Assembly (NCBI GenBank): GCA_905160935.1
Contig: CAJHZI010000205.1
Span: forward strand, 1,511,501 to 1,575,500
Direction of reading: 5' to 3'
From: Enchytraeus crypticus
Lineage: Eukaryota > Annelida > Clitellata > Enchytraeida > Enchytraeidae
DNA: 64,000 bases
Part shown: piece after piece, positions 43,555 through 54,010 of the stretch
Numbering within the stretch: position 1 is the stretch's first letter
Layout of the letters: each line of letters starts with the position of its first letter
Position numbers and translations under genes: made by a program
Notes under the pieces: generated by a model
Seen by the model: only the letters and a program-made list of their open reading frames with translations
What the model was told of the DNA's origin: nothing
Databases searched by the model: none

Positions 43555-43744
43555 AAGTAAGTTCAAGAGTTCGGTTGGGTTCGGTTTGGACTAAGTCAGG
43601 GTTCGGTTCGGGTTCGTCAGAGTCTGGGTTCGAGTTCGGTTCGGGTTCGGCCAGAGTCTGCGTTCGGGTTCGATTCGGGTTCGGTCAAAATTCCAGATTT
43701 TAGGGTTTGGTTCGGTTCGGGTTCGGTTCGATTCCCATCTCTAG
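43555..43744. repeat. GGTTCG minisatellite ending CCCATCTCTAG
   Basis: About 20 degenerate GTTCGGTTCGG units, ending ATTCCCATCTCTAG. The array at 62488-62705 begins with the complementary TAGAGATGGGAATT. The shared end suggests a transposon with an internal minisatellite. The unit is not a telomere repeat. Confidence 0.8.
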
Positions 43745-43924
43745 TTAATATCCTCACTTATAGATCATTTATAATACAGATCATGTATAATATAGACTTA
43801 TAGAAGATCATGTATTATGTTTAATTGATCTGACTTCTATCTTCTTCTATCATATTATATTCCTTTTCTATCATATTCTGCTAAATCTTCTCAAACTAAA
43901 ATCTTAAATACGCATAATCAGCAG

Positions 43925-44000
43925 TCAATCAATAAGAATCTAACGTCCGGATCCTCGCCATAAGGTAATGTCAGGGAGGTATCTTGCCGAGTCGACAAAA
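43925..44000 (+). repeat. Shared module copy
   Basis: AATCTAACGTCCGGATCCTC, GCCATAAGGTAATGTCAGGG, AGGTATCTTGCC. Confidence 0.6.
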
Positions 44001-44117
44001 ATAGTTATTAATAAATTTTTCACAACCTTTGCATATAAAGCATATATATAATATGGATATGAAGTCGTAGCATAAAATTTAAAGCAGAAGTAAATGAAAA
44101 GAATTAAGTCTAATTCT

Positions 44118-44404
44118 AAATTTCACTTTCAAAGTCCAGTTTATTAATAACAAAATATTTTCCAAACGCCTATATCCTGTCTATAAGGAAAACTGACTTA
44201 CAGGTTGGTTACTTGATAAAACCGAATCATTGAATCAAACAGAAGTGTTTGATTCAATTATTCGGTTTTATCACGTAACCAACCTATAACTCAGCTTTCC
44301 TTAGAGACAGGATATCTTCTTTGACGTTATCAATTTAAAAGACAACAAATAGGCATTTAGAAAATATTTTGCTATTAATAAAATGGACTTTGAAGTGAAT
44401 TTGG
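44118..44404. repeat. Long palindromic (foldback) element
   Basis: Arms of ~125 and ~160 bp meet at a 4-nt loop (GAAG, ~44242). The inner arms (AGGTTGGTTAC...TGATAAAACCGAAT) are ~90% paired. The outer arms (TTTCACTTTCAAAGTCCA / TGGACTTTGAAGTGAA) also match, with an extra ~35 bp (TTCTTTGACGTTATCAATTT...) in the right arm. No coding content. Confidence 0.85.
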
Positions 44405-44819
44405 TTATAATAAATTAAGGAAGAAAGTATACTGGTAATTGTAAAAAATTTCCGTTGAGATTTAGATTGAATGTTTTTATGTTAAATATAAGGTCTAATT
44501 GATGTAATTGTTGGAAAATTAAAATGTATACAGATTACACTGTAGAAAAGAATTGACAATTTGAAAAGAGACACAGTGATGCCTAACCAATAAAAGGTGT
44601 TATTTTAATATTATTGCCAATTAGTGATGTTTTAAATAGTGTTTGTTTGTTTGTTTTTAATATACTGGAATTGTAGTGCAGTGCACTACAATTTGTGTTA
44701 TATATTGATGTCATTAGTAACATATGTGAAATTGTGTGTAATGGGAATAAAATGAGGTCATGCAAGACCAATGGATAGACTATCATTAACTGGAAAGATA
44801 AAAGTGAAATTAATTTGCT

Positions 44820-44895
44820 GTTTCTGTAGCGTCTGCAAGAGACGTCCCTGACATTATCTCATAGCGAGGAACCGGGTGTTAAAATCTTATTGATT
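44820..44895 (-). repeat. Shared module copy with (ATTG)n tail
   Basis: GAGACGTCCCTGACATTATC, GCGAGGAACCGGGTGTTAAA, then ATCTTATTGATTGATTG. This orientation shows the module as a 3' terminus with a simple-repeat tail. Confidence 0.65.
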
Positions 44896-45189
44896 GATTG
44901 AAATTAACTTGTACTCACAGAAATTAATTTGATCAACTAGAAATCCAACAAACAGTATCAAATGCTGTTTATGTTAACCAATCAATAGTCATAACACGAA
45001 CAAAGAAGAAGGCTAAAAGGAACACATCCTGATGCCTGTGGAAATTTTTTCACGAATTTCGAATTGTCCAAGCAATTTTAAAAATTAAACTAAGTAAAAA
45101 TCAGTTTCTAGAAAAAACGACGTAGAGAATGAGGAGAATATATCGAAAACAGAATGGAGACATCTACAAAGAATGTTCTCCAAATCTAA

Positions 45190-45330
45190 TTTGAACAATT
45201 TAGCAACAGATGGAAAAATTGTACAATTACTTAGAGATAGTGGAGCAGGAATATCAGTACTTCATCCAAATATTGTTCCGAAAGGAGTAATTGAATGCGA
45301 AACAAATATTTACCAATCCGTTTATTAGAG
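45190..45330 (+). pseudogene. Ty3/gypsy-like aspartic protease fragment
   Basis: GKIVQLLRDSGAGISVLHPN followed by IVPKGVI. D-S-G-A is the catalytic motif of retropepsins, with the usual preceding hydrophobic strand and following S-V-(hydrophobic). About 40 codons survive; no RT, integrase or LTR is recognised next to it. Confidence 0.6.
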
Positions 45331-45514
45331 TCAGCATTTGGTATACTAGTAAAAGACAAGTGACCAAACAAGTAATATGAAAAAGAACGGAAAAATCTCT
45401 ATATCGCGGAAACCACGTTACGTTGTGCTCATCAAACCCAGTTTAGTCAGCAACACAGCATTACTAACTGAGAAAGCTGTAAAGTTATTATTTGAAGCAA
45501 CACAGTCAGCATAA

Positions 45515-45580
45515 ATGATAATAATAAAGGTTTAACGTCCGTTTCCTCATACAAGGATGATGTCAGGTACGTCAGAGACA
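45515..45580 (-). repeat. Shared module with (AAT)n end
   Basis: GATAATAATAAAGGTTTAAC, GTCCGTTTCCTCATACAAGG, ATGATGTCAGGTACGTC: one difference from 40193-40237 over about 40 bp. Confidence 0.75.
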
Positions 45581-45984
45581 AAGAGCAAAAATAAAACGAA
45601 GAATAAAATCAAGCAGATGAAAATGGAAAACAAGGCAACCATTCTTCAGTTTGTGACAGTATATTTACAGTAGATTATTATCTATGAAAAGTTTATATGA
45701 AAAAACGACTAAAAGGATAAGGTAATGTACACGAAATGGGAGTATTAAACGACTTGGATAAGGAACAAACTTAAAAATTCATAGAGAATCAGACCAATGA
45801 TAAATCATTGTGTAAAGATTGGAAGCGATCAAAACTAAACAATAGAGAGGTATATAATGTCACAGAGCAAGTAAGAAGAAACTCAAAATTTTATTTCGAC
45901 ATATATCTCAAGAAGCAGTCAAAAGGGTTTACAGATAACTGAGTCAAAACGTTATAAAGGTTTAGCAGCTGTAAAAGTTGCAGA

Positions 45985-46225
45985 TACGCAATGGATAGAT
46001 ACGCAAACACTGCAGTTAACCGGAAGCCAACTCAAGGAAGAAGGAAACGAGGAAGACCTAGATGTACTTGGCTAAATACGATCAACAAGGATTTGAGGGC
46101 ATTAAACATTTCATGGGAAGACGCTGAGAAGATTGCTGATGATAGAAACGAATGGAGGAATGTTGCCGCCCTATGTTCTGTACAGAACGCAGGGAACTGA
46201 TGATGATGAACAGTTGAAGTTTTGG
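45985..46225 (+). pseudogene. LINE (family D) C-terminal fragment
   Basis: An open 69-codon frame: MDRYANTAVNRKPTQGRRKR, GRPRCTWLNTINKDLRALNI, SWEDAEKIADDRNEW and ALCSVQNAGN, then a stop and GATGATGATG. This is the RT-distal tail of a non-LTR element. The frame is intact, but the copy is severely 5'-truncated. Confidence 0.75.
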
Positions 46226-46229
46226 TGCT

Positions 46230-46440
46230 CACACCAATGATCGCGAAATATCAACTTCAAAAACAGGTGCAGCATCAGCAGCAGAAAAAGACTGCTGCTA
46301 CAGCAACACTTTAAAGAACACCTGCAATAAAAGGTGCAAAACACTCAGCAGGAGATGAAACAATTACAACAACAAAAGTAGTTAGAGCTTAAGCTGCAAC
46401 AACGACAAGAGTCGTAGTAAAAATTATTTATTTAAAATAA
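46230..46440 (+). other. Glutamine-rich coding-like stretch
   Basis: CAGCAGCAG/CAACAACAA-type codons give QLQKQVQHQQQKK and MKQLQQQK in two frames separated by stops. It may be a gag-type coiled coil or only a decayed CAG/CAA simple repeat. Confidence 0.3.
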
Positions 46441-46484
46441 GGTAGTCTATTTATATCCCGGCACTGGTTAAACTGGAATTCAAG

Positions 46485-46750
46485 GGTGGATGATGAGTGA
46501 TTCCCTGTGCTATCAAATTGAAACTGACGAACAAAGACTTTTTCAGAGATAACCATTTGTTTGATTTAAGTGATGTAATGGTAGAATTCAACGATAACAC
46601 TAACAAGAAAGTACTGGGTAATATGGCAATGGAATATCCAAATGATATTAGAGTATAATTTATTTTATTACGAAGTAAAATCTATAGTTTGAAATTAAAC
46701 AGTGAAATGAAAAATAAGAAGGCGAAGGGAATAGTCAAGAGTGTGTCGTA
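46485..46750 (+). pseudogene. DNA polymerase B (Polinton/adintovirus-like), post-motif-C fragment
   Basis: SDSLCYQIETDE at the start corresponds to the catalytic motif C region (expected D-x-D-S; here the first Asp is gone). Then DLSDVMVEFNDN, TNKKVLGNMAMEYPNDI, a stop, FILLRSKIYSLKL and KKAKGIVKSV. The same order is seen in the 28490-29752 fossil. A short, broken, plus-strand copy. Confidence 0.65.
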
Positions 46751-46860
46751 TCGTGGTGTGAGGATACTGTCGTATCGTAGATGGGGATATATTGACTCGT
46801 ATCGTAAGTGAGATACAGTTTAACGTCGGTCTCGGAAGACGACGATGATGTTGTTTGGGG
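46745..46860 (+). repeat. TCGTATCGT-type short repeats and module-like end
   Basis: GTCGTATCGT occurs four times with 20-40 bp spacing (46748-46810), followed by GTTTAACGTCGGTCTCGG, a possible module copy. No gene. Confidence 0.4.
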
Positions 46861-47690
46861 AAACTAGTCGTAGAACTCAGATGCCGGATCTGCTGTCATC
46901 ATAGCCAGATAGGCAGCTGACAATGTGAGAGACTGGGGAGAACACACTTGACGCGAGAGATACTTTACTATTTTATTGCTATAATTATTATTATTACTTT
47001 AGAATTAATCTATATTAAGTTACAGTATCATAAAGCAATTACGCGCTGATAGTTAATTTCTGCATCGACCAGGTCCTAAGCAGCACAGCAGGTGGTGCAT
47101 ATTTCCGAAGGCACCTTCGCCGGCCGAGCCCGAATGCCCCATTTCAAATGCGTTCAACATAGAGATCCAATAGAGAGTAAATGCAGAATGAACAGAACGA
47201 CTGCATTGTCTCGGAACACAGCATCGAATGAATAGAATGAACAGGAACTAACTAAACTAATTTTGCGGCCTAACGCCTACCAACACTTATCGCAACGCAA
47301 TGCCGCAGAGCAACCTATTCCCAATACATTACCATAGAAGTAGCCAACTTATAACTTAAACAACTACGCAGATTCCCGTCGAGAATGCAGGATGAGATCA
47401 GCAACTTCCCGGAAAATATGCAATGTTCTAGAAAACAGCTAAACCTCATCACTTACAGAAATAATATGCTAACCCAGCACTACTACAAGTGTAATCAATA
47501 AGAATCTGCATAACGCAATGTACAAAGAAACTGTGGAATAATTAAGCAAATACGTAGTTCAATGAATGTAATAAGACGTATGAAACATGAAATTGTCAAT
47601 AAACAAAATATCATTATCACCCTACGATGATAAAGATATTTAAGCAAAATGGAATTCAGTCATATTCATATACGGACATTATAAAAATAT
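46861..47690. other. No gene recognised
   Basis: Relatively GC-rich patch at 47060-47160 (CACCTTCGCCGGCCGAGCCC) without an open frame. Possibly an LTR or untranslated end of a retroelement, but no repeat partner is present in the window. Confidence 0.3.
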
Positions 47691-47699
47691 AGTCATTAA

Positions 47700-48665
47700 A
47701 ACAGACTGTTAAAATCGGTCTGTAATTTAAAGAGCATTTTAAAATGTAATGAAACATTTAGAAATGGAGATTATAGTTTTTTAATGCAAATATAGGTGAA
47801 AAATTACAGTATAGTAATAAAATGTGACATTCTATTTCTCCTAGAAATATTCGCTAGAAATGAATTCACTTCTTATAGACTTTTAAAAGCCTTCTGTAAT
47901 TTAAAGAAATTTTTAAAGCAAAATGCTGGTAAAGCTAAGGTTAACGTCAGTTTCCTCACTAAAAAGAGATGTCATTGACGGGCGAGCCCAGGATTTGAAC
48001 CCCGCACAAACTGATCTGCGGTCGAGTGTCTTACCGACTTCGCCACTGGATCCTGCCTCAATTTGTAAATTTTTTGAAACACAAGAAAATTTAAATGTTG
48101 CCATTTTTTTCCTATAAACACAAGCGAAAAATTATGGTTTAGTAACTAAATGTAACTTTTCAAATTCTTCTAGAAAAATAGGAGATATTTTCTTCGCTAT
48201 ATCTCTTTTCTTCTTCTTTTCTTCGAGATATCTCTTTTCGCTAGAACTGAATCCACCTCTAACAAATCCTCTTTAATCCTTCTGTAATTTAAAGAGCATT
48301 TATAAATATTTTATAACACTAAAAAATTCTAATTGTTTGAATTTTTCTCCTGTTAACGCAAGCGAAAAATTACATTTTATTAATGAAATGTAACTTTTTA
48401 AATTTCTCCTAGAAATATAGGAGATTATATTATTTTCGTTAGAACTGATTCCACTTTTTATAAACTTTTTCAATTCTTCTGCAATTTAAAGAGCATTTTA
48501 AAATATTTTATTACGCTAAAAATGATACGTGTGGGAATTTTTCACCTATGAACGCAAGCGAAAAATTATATTTTAGTCATGAAATGCACCTTTTTCAAAT
48601 TTCTCTCAGAAATATAGGAGATTTTATCATTATCGCTAGAACCGCTTAGATACTTACTACTCAAC
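47700..48665 (+). repeat. Diverged satellite, ~170-200-bp monomers, ~4.5 copies
   Basis: Monomers are marked by TTCTGTAATTTAAAGAGCAT at ~47722, 47892, 48279 and 48476, each followed by CGCAAGCGAAAAATTA and CTCCTAGAAATATAGGAGAT. A SINE (47930-48055) interrupts the second monomer. An imperfect TCTTCTTTTCTTCGAGATATCTC expansion (in parts) lies at 48190-48240. Confidence 0.85.
47930..48058 (-). repeat. tRNA-derived SINE (family 1) inside satellite
   Basis: GTTAACGTCAGTTTCCTCAC, GACGGGCGAGCCCAGGATTT, GAACCCCGCAC, and a reversed head ending CGCCACTGGATCC. Very similar to 36685-36808. Confidence 0.85.
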
Positions 48666-48984
48666 TCATATAGGACCTTGTCATATTCTGATAATCCAAA
48701 ATATGAGAAAAAGGTATAATGAATGAAACAATTTTGTCATGGATTAGAACTCATACTCATAAAAAGTTTCCTACGAACAGCAAAACACTGATTAAAATTA
48801 TCATTTTCTGTAGGTCTATATCCTGTTACAGGAGCATTAGCTTATGCATTAATTTCATCACTATCGCTGCTTTAGAAAATGTATCTTTACTCCAACACTG
48901 TTTCAGACCTATACTACTGTGAAAATCATCTTTATAAATTAGATAACCTAACATTGATAATGTTTGTTCAGGAAAATTTCATGC

Positions 48985-49190
48985 TTCCATTATTTGTCTT
49001 TGCGCCTAAACCACCTTTTCTTTAATTCCCTTTACTTTGAACTGATTTTCTGGATTTTGGAAATTGCACCGTTTTTGAACCTTCTTTATGCTCGAAGGCT
49101 TGATTTTGTCTCAATAGTGCTCGATGTTGTCATTGATGACTGTAGCACTCTACTTGTTGTAGTTATTGTTTTTATTATTATTGTCCACTT
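48985..49190 (+). mobile_element. LINE (family A) 3' end
   Basis: TTTAATTCCCTTTACTTTGA, TTTTCTGGATTTTGGAAATT and GTGCTCGATGTTGTCATTGA match 9920-10060. Only the 3' tail is present. It ends in ATTATTGTCC-type AT-rich sequence. Confidence 0.8.
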
Positions 49191-49329
49191 AATATGTACT
49201 GAATACTTGTAAACATAAACATAAACATAAGCAATATTAACTAAACCTATGTGAGAAATGCAGGTCTTAAGATCTTTTCTTTTAATCAACAAGTACTTTA
49301 TTGCAATATAAGTGGTTCATTTATTATTT

Positions 49330-49930
49330 TGGTCAGCATTTACTGGTTTTAAAATCCTTTAATAATATTAAAAAATTTGAATACAATTTCCGGATACCAA
49401 TCTGTCTAATGATATATCCACAAGGTTCAGTATTTTTCTCTTTATATATCACTCCTCTTAGCTACCTGCTTGCTCAGTCCTACATAAATATTCAATTTTA
49501 TGCAGACGACACACAACTATATCTTTCCTTTTCTAATCATAAATCAGAAACTAAATCATCTCTCATCATTCTAAACCAGGTTTATTCCTGGTTTCGTGCT
49601 AGTCGTCTTGCCGTTAATCTTTCCAAAATCAAATACCCTTTAATTGGCACTCCTTTGAAAAGAAGTAAAATTACTAATAACTCTGTTAATTTTCAAAATC
49701 TTGCTCTTTCACCTTCTTGATCCGCCAAATACCTTGGAGTCATATTTGATGAAGACCTTGACTAACCGAAGAGATATGGGATTTAAAATCCCATATCTCT
49801 TCTTTTTTATAACCGAAGAGATATGGGATTTAGAATCCCATATCTCTTCGGTTGGTCTCGCTTCCTTCTCTCAGATTCGTCAGATTAGACAAATACGTCC
49901 ATCCTTTATTTTTATCTTTATTTTAAATTC
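49330..49930 (+). pseudogene. CR1/Jockey-like LINE (family H) RT fragment
   Basis: PQGSVFFSLYITPLSYLL, FYADDTQLYLSF (motif C intact), SWFRASRLAVNLSKIKY, then SAKYLGVIFDEDLD, where an inverted duplication (49762-49856) breaks the frame. It resumes as ASFSQIRQIRQIRPS. Palm end and thumb only. Closest to CR1/L2-type RTs (YADDTQLY, LGV-x-x-D). Confidence 0.8.
49762..49856. repeat. Repeated inverted duplication in LINE H
   Basis: AACCGAAGAGATATGGGATT followed by its complement (AATCCCATATCTCTTC) occurs twice in a row, separated by TTTTTTAT. Each hairpin has a 17-20-bp stem. Confidence 0.9.
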
Positions 49931-49934
49931 ATTA

Positions 49935-50280
49935 TCTTATTTTATTTTTGTAGCATCGTGCATTAGAATTTCTTGAATTTCGCCTATATTGAATGGAAGT
50001 GGTAAACTTAAGTTGTGTAAATTTTCTATGTATGTTCCGTTAAAGTCTTTATTTAAGTTAACTCTTGGAGCAATTGGAGTAGATTCTTTGGTTCTCAAAA
50101 TAAATCGCTAAGACCTGATATTTCAAGTATAGCTTGTCTTAAAGCAACTCTGGTTATAAACCTAAGTTCTAAAATATTGTTTAACCTTTGTTTCTCATCA
50201 GCAATATGTTTCATAGCTTCTTTAGTAGTATTTAGAATTGGCACGAGTAATCTGACATAGCAACAATTAGCGAGCAACAG
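49935..50280 (-). pseudogene. Unrecognised coding-like remnant
   Basis: Two open pieces in adjoining frames: KHIADEKQRLNNILELRFIT and VALRQAILEISGLSDLF, then ESTPIAPRVNLNKDFNGTYI and LPLPFNIGEIQEILMHDATK. They follow one another on the minus strand with one shift, which suggests a decayed real ORF. No family recognised. It is flanked by LINE H and LINE A debris. Confidence 0.35.
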
Positions 50281-50284
50281 TCAT

Positions 50285-50930
50285 CAATGAGAACATCGAG
50301 CACCATTGAGACAAAATTCAAGCCGGTGAGCAAACAGAAGGTAAGACATTGCAAATTCCATAATCCAGAAAATTAGTCCAAAGAAAAATTGAATTAAAGA
50401 AAACTAGATTTACGCGCTGGTCGCAACTCACGGAGACTGGATGAAAAAAAGAGATGGAAAAGGTGGGTCCTCTACTGCCAATGGAACTGTTCTTAAGAAA
50501 CCCATTAGTTTAAGAAAGCAAAGACCGATGAAAAACAAACGAAGACTTCCGAAGATTGGATTGAAGATAATTCCAGATCTGCAGAGCAACCTGCTTGAAA
50601 GAACGATTGGATAGGTTAGAGAGTGAAGGAAAGCTTGGCCTCACTAGCACGAGTAATTTATTTTGAAGACCGAGTAACGGCAAGCTGCATCACTTTTCTC
50701 AAGTGAGGCCTAAAAGTTTGTTCAGGGACGGTGATGCACTAACAGGTCAACGAAGCTGTTTTATAAATGATTGCTAATTAATCTTTAGCCAGTGCAAAGA
50801 CTTTAAAATAGGCGTAACATATGCGTTCTTCGAAATAAAATAATTGTTCGCGCTAGAGAATTCTGAACAAACTGCAACCGATCAATTTAAAAGCCAGGGA
50901 GAAACAATTACATGACTCTCACATGTTTCC
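50285..50930 (-). pseudogene. LINE (family A) 3' end, reversed
   Basis: The reversed 3' tail (ATCGAGCACCATTGAGACAA, AATTCCATAATCCAGAAAAT) is followed by the decayed C-terminal coding region, which matches 38000-38110 (TTAGCCAGTGCAAAGACTTT, AGAGAATTCTGAACAAACTG). 5'-truncated. Confidence 0.75.
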
Positions 50931-51249
50931 TTCCTACTTCTTCATCTCGGAGCACTTCCTTAACCTCATTCTTAACCTTACTGTACACAGTAGGATAAAA
51001 TTTCACCATTGTTTTTAAATTATAATATTTCTATGCATTTTTATGCATTTATTTGGAACACGTAAAGTATCATAATTTAAGAGAAAACGTCCACATTCGG
51101 GAGGTTCCCAAAGATTACAAAAATGCTTCTTATAAAAAACCCTATCGCAAAGTTTTTCGAACTCTTTTAATCCCATAAAAAGTAAAGCAAAGTAAACACG
51201 CATTATAATGAAATGATCAACTATGTTAATATCTATCACTTTTAAAATC

Positions 51250-51420
51250 TCATGTTTAAACCGTTAGGCAATTTAGACTATTTTCCGTGTAACCAGTCCA
51301 GTGAATGTCCGAGATTTTACTCTCAGATCAGCACGGCTGGGATTCGAACCCACGAGAGTTCAATTCACCTCCGGATCTGTCATTTTAAAACTTCATAACG
51401 TTACCCCTACGCTATTAAGA
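51250..51420 (+). repeat. tRNA-like SINE (family 3)
   Basis: GTTTAAACCGTTAGGCAATT, CCAGTCCAGTGAATGTCCGA, CAGATCAGCACGGCTGGGAT then TCGAACCCACGAG (B box GGATTCGAACCC), and a 3' end AACTTCATAACGTTACCCCT. The second copy is at 39985-40165. Confidence 0.7.
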
Positions 51421-52290
51421 CATTCAAAGACAGCTTAACGTAGACAGACCACCAGGCAGACAGGTTAGAAGTCACTTCTTAATTATATGTTTACTGGTTT
51501 GAGATTGACGAATCTCAAATACCCCAGCGAAACTCACATTTTCTGCATCTACCGTGACATGTATGGAAATATCGCTAGAAATATGCGTATCATAGATATT
51601 TTGACTGTTTTTTTAATCTTGATGAAATAAAATAAATACATTATAATATTGATGTCGTCCAAGTTTCTTCAACTGAGGTAAGCTTTGACATAAATACAAT
51701 GCATTTGCATTGTTATGTCTACCTCAACAAAAGTAGTCTGTCTTAACTTTTTGATGCTCATTCATGGCAATCATCGAAAACTACACTATTGGTTTCATCT
51801 TTATCAAGTTCTTCAGGACCTGAACCAGCAATATCTTCAGGATTGTTCAAAATAACACTATCAGAATCATTTCTTTAAAAAATATTTCTTTTCAGAAATC
51901 TCCGTATTAATGTCTTGTAGATATCTGTAAGCAGGTTGAAAGGGTGTTGTAGTGTAAAATTATTACGTCATAGTATTTGAGAATTTCGTTTAACAAAAAT
52001 TTAATCATCAGATTAGGTTTTCAACATTCAGTACTTCCGGCTATGATATTAAATGCCTTTTAAGGAAAAATATGAGCATGTTTATTGCGTTTTACAGTAT
52101 CATATATTTATTAAGTATTTGTAAAAAGTCTTCGTTTGGAGACATTTGTTATGATTTACTTAATTAAACAAATTGTATAATATATCATGATAACTTTGTT
52201 CCTTATTTAGTCCAAAAGTAAAAGCAATGATAGAGTAATGTCCGCAAAAATTTCAACTCTAGCCTGAATTTAATATGCACTGAGATATTC
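51421..52290. other. No gene recognised
   Basis: AT-rich. Around 51500-51560, TTTCTGCATCTACCGTGACATG resembles, reversed, the 5325-5345 part of LINE family E, so a small LINE E scrap may be present. Confidence 0.3.
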
Positions 52291-52297
52291 ATCATTT

Positions 52298-52352
52298 TCT
52301 GAGCAATAGACGTCCCTGACATTTCCTTATGGCCCGGACGTTAATTTTTCGC
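52298..52352 (-). repeat. Shared module copy
   Basis: AGACGTCCCTGACATTTCCT, TATGGCCCGGACGTTAATTT. It lies immediately before a 5S-derived SINE. Confidence 0.6.
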
Positions 52353-52359
52353 TTAGACG

Positions 52360-52650
52360 GCGGGATTAGCGCACTTGGTTTAGTTGCGCGTCAACTATCG
52401 AAGTTAAGCTGCATCGACATCGGTTAGTACTTTGTGGGTGACCACCTTAGAAGATTGAGTGTTGGTAAGCTTAGGAAGGAAAAAATCCCAGGGTGATGGA
52501 AGGTTATTCTTAAATCCGCGCCGGCTGCAATTGATGCGCCATCAAAAGGCAACGATTACTAATAACCATGGAGAGGAAGGAGGAAATAAGTCTTAAACAA
52601 GCATCTTTGCTTCCTGATCCAGTGTGCCGTTATGTTTTATTGATTGATTG
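52360..52650 (+). repeat. 5S rRNA-derived SINE (SINE3 type)
   Basis: GGCGGGATTAGCGCACTTGG, CGAAGTTAAGC, GGTTAGTACTTTGTGGGTGA followed by CCACCTTAGAAG, then the body CCGCGCCGGCTGCAATTGAT. The end CCGTTATG is followed by TTTTATTGATTGATTG: the tail differs from the (TTATG)n of the 2690 copy. Confidence 0.8.
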
Positions 52651-52919
52651 GCTGGTAGTCTAGAATTTCTAATGGGAGTTCAAATCCAAAACTATAAAAA
52701 TAAAACAATTATCACCCTTAATATAAAGGCTAATCCAATGAGTTCCTTATCAATTGATGTCATCCATATTGCATTCGACCTCTTAGTTCATCGCTCATAA
52801 AGAACTTCATTGAAATTTGTTATTGATTTACATATTTCTATAATATCAAAATTACTTAATGTTTTAGGGGTTTAGAAAATTTGCATAGAAATTTAGGGAA
52901 AGGTAACACTAGCAGGGTT

Positions 52920-53300
52920 TTGGTAAGTTTAAAAAAGACCTTCTCCTTCTCCTTTTAGGTTTAGATCATCAGCCCACACTACACCCCTAAGCTCTTTTGT
53001 ACTACCTCCTAAACAATATTTACTAAGACATTTGAAGGGCTTTTCTCTTACAGATCTTATATTAGAACTTCATCTTTCTTTAACCAATTTTGCGATTTCT
53101 CGATTAGGCTAATGTCATGGTTTGTCACATTTATCTCTAGTGGAATTAATGACAGTAGCTACTCCACCTGTAATCCTACTAAAGTACCTAAAATTGCAGG
53201 GATTGCTGCTAAAATAGGTAGAAACCCTCCAGTGTTTCCAAAACCAATATGCTTAAGTTGTTTAGTAATAAGTTTACGTTCCACTCAATTTTACGTTTTT
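52920..53300 (-). pseudogene. Possible Polinton/adintovirus-like minor structural protein remnant
   Basis: The minus strand reads TKQLKHIGFGNTGGFLPILA, AIPAILGTLVG and, after one shift, GGVATVINSTRDK: a glycine/alanine-rich amphipathic helix of the kind seen in membrane-active minor capsid proteins of Polinton- and adintovirus-type elements. The rest is broken by stops. Assignment is by composition and pattern only. Confidence 0.35.
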
Positions 53301-53559
53301 AATTTTGAGTCAATGTACGGAAGAATTGTCCTTTACATGATCTATAGCCAGCCGCATTGTTACTTCAACATATAATCGTACACATATGTAAGTTTGGTTT
53401 CCTGTCCTGGTATGTGACTCCATGCTCGATATATTGTCATAGAATTATTTATGCACGATAAATCCTGATCCATCAGAGATGCATAATTCTTACAAGTTTC
53501 ATAATAAGTAAAATCTGGTTCTATAGGTAAACAAAAGGGTAATGATTCTAGTTTATAAC

Positions 53560-54010
53560 ATTTCAGAATTTTGGATATAAAACCTTATGTGAAATATTAC
53601 GGATGATATATGCTTTAATGGTAACGGATTAAGAAATGTTAAATTACTGATTACTGGTAACGATGCAGTTATAAAAGTGTATTGTAACAACTTTAAATAT
53701 AAAAATTATTCTACATATAGAAGATACTGCCTGTCTTAAATTAAAAGCTAAGTAAAAATGGAGATTCAATGGGTAGTAATTTAGACATGAATTTTAATTC
53801 AATATCTAAAATTAAACATCCTACTAAGATGTAGCTTCAAATATGATAATGATGTAGCTACAAAGGGTTACGGGGATTCAAATACTAAAACCGATAATCC
53901 TCTACAGTATGAATTAGATCTAGAAACATTGTGCAGGACTTAAGAGCAAATATATAAAGTATTAAATAGACTTAACTGGCTAGTTCAGTTTAGGAATAAC
54001 ATTTTAATAT
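53560..54010 (+). other. Unrecognised coding-like remnant
   Basis: GLRNVKLLITGNDAVIKVYC (WD40-like in pattern) and LETLCRT...VLNRLNWLVQFRNN occur in the same general direction, with several stops between. Could be a decayed gene copy or chance. Confidence 0.2.
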
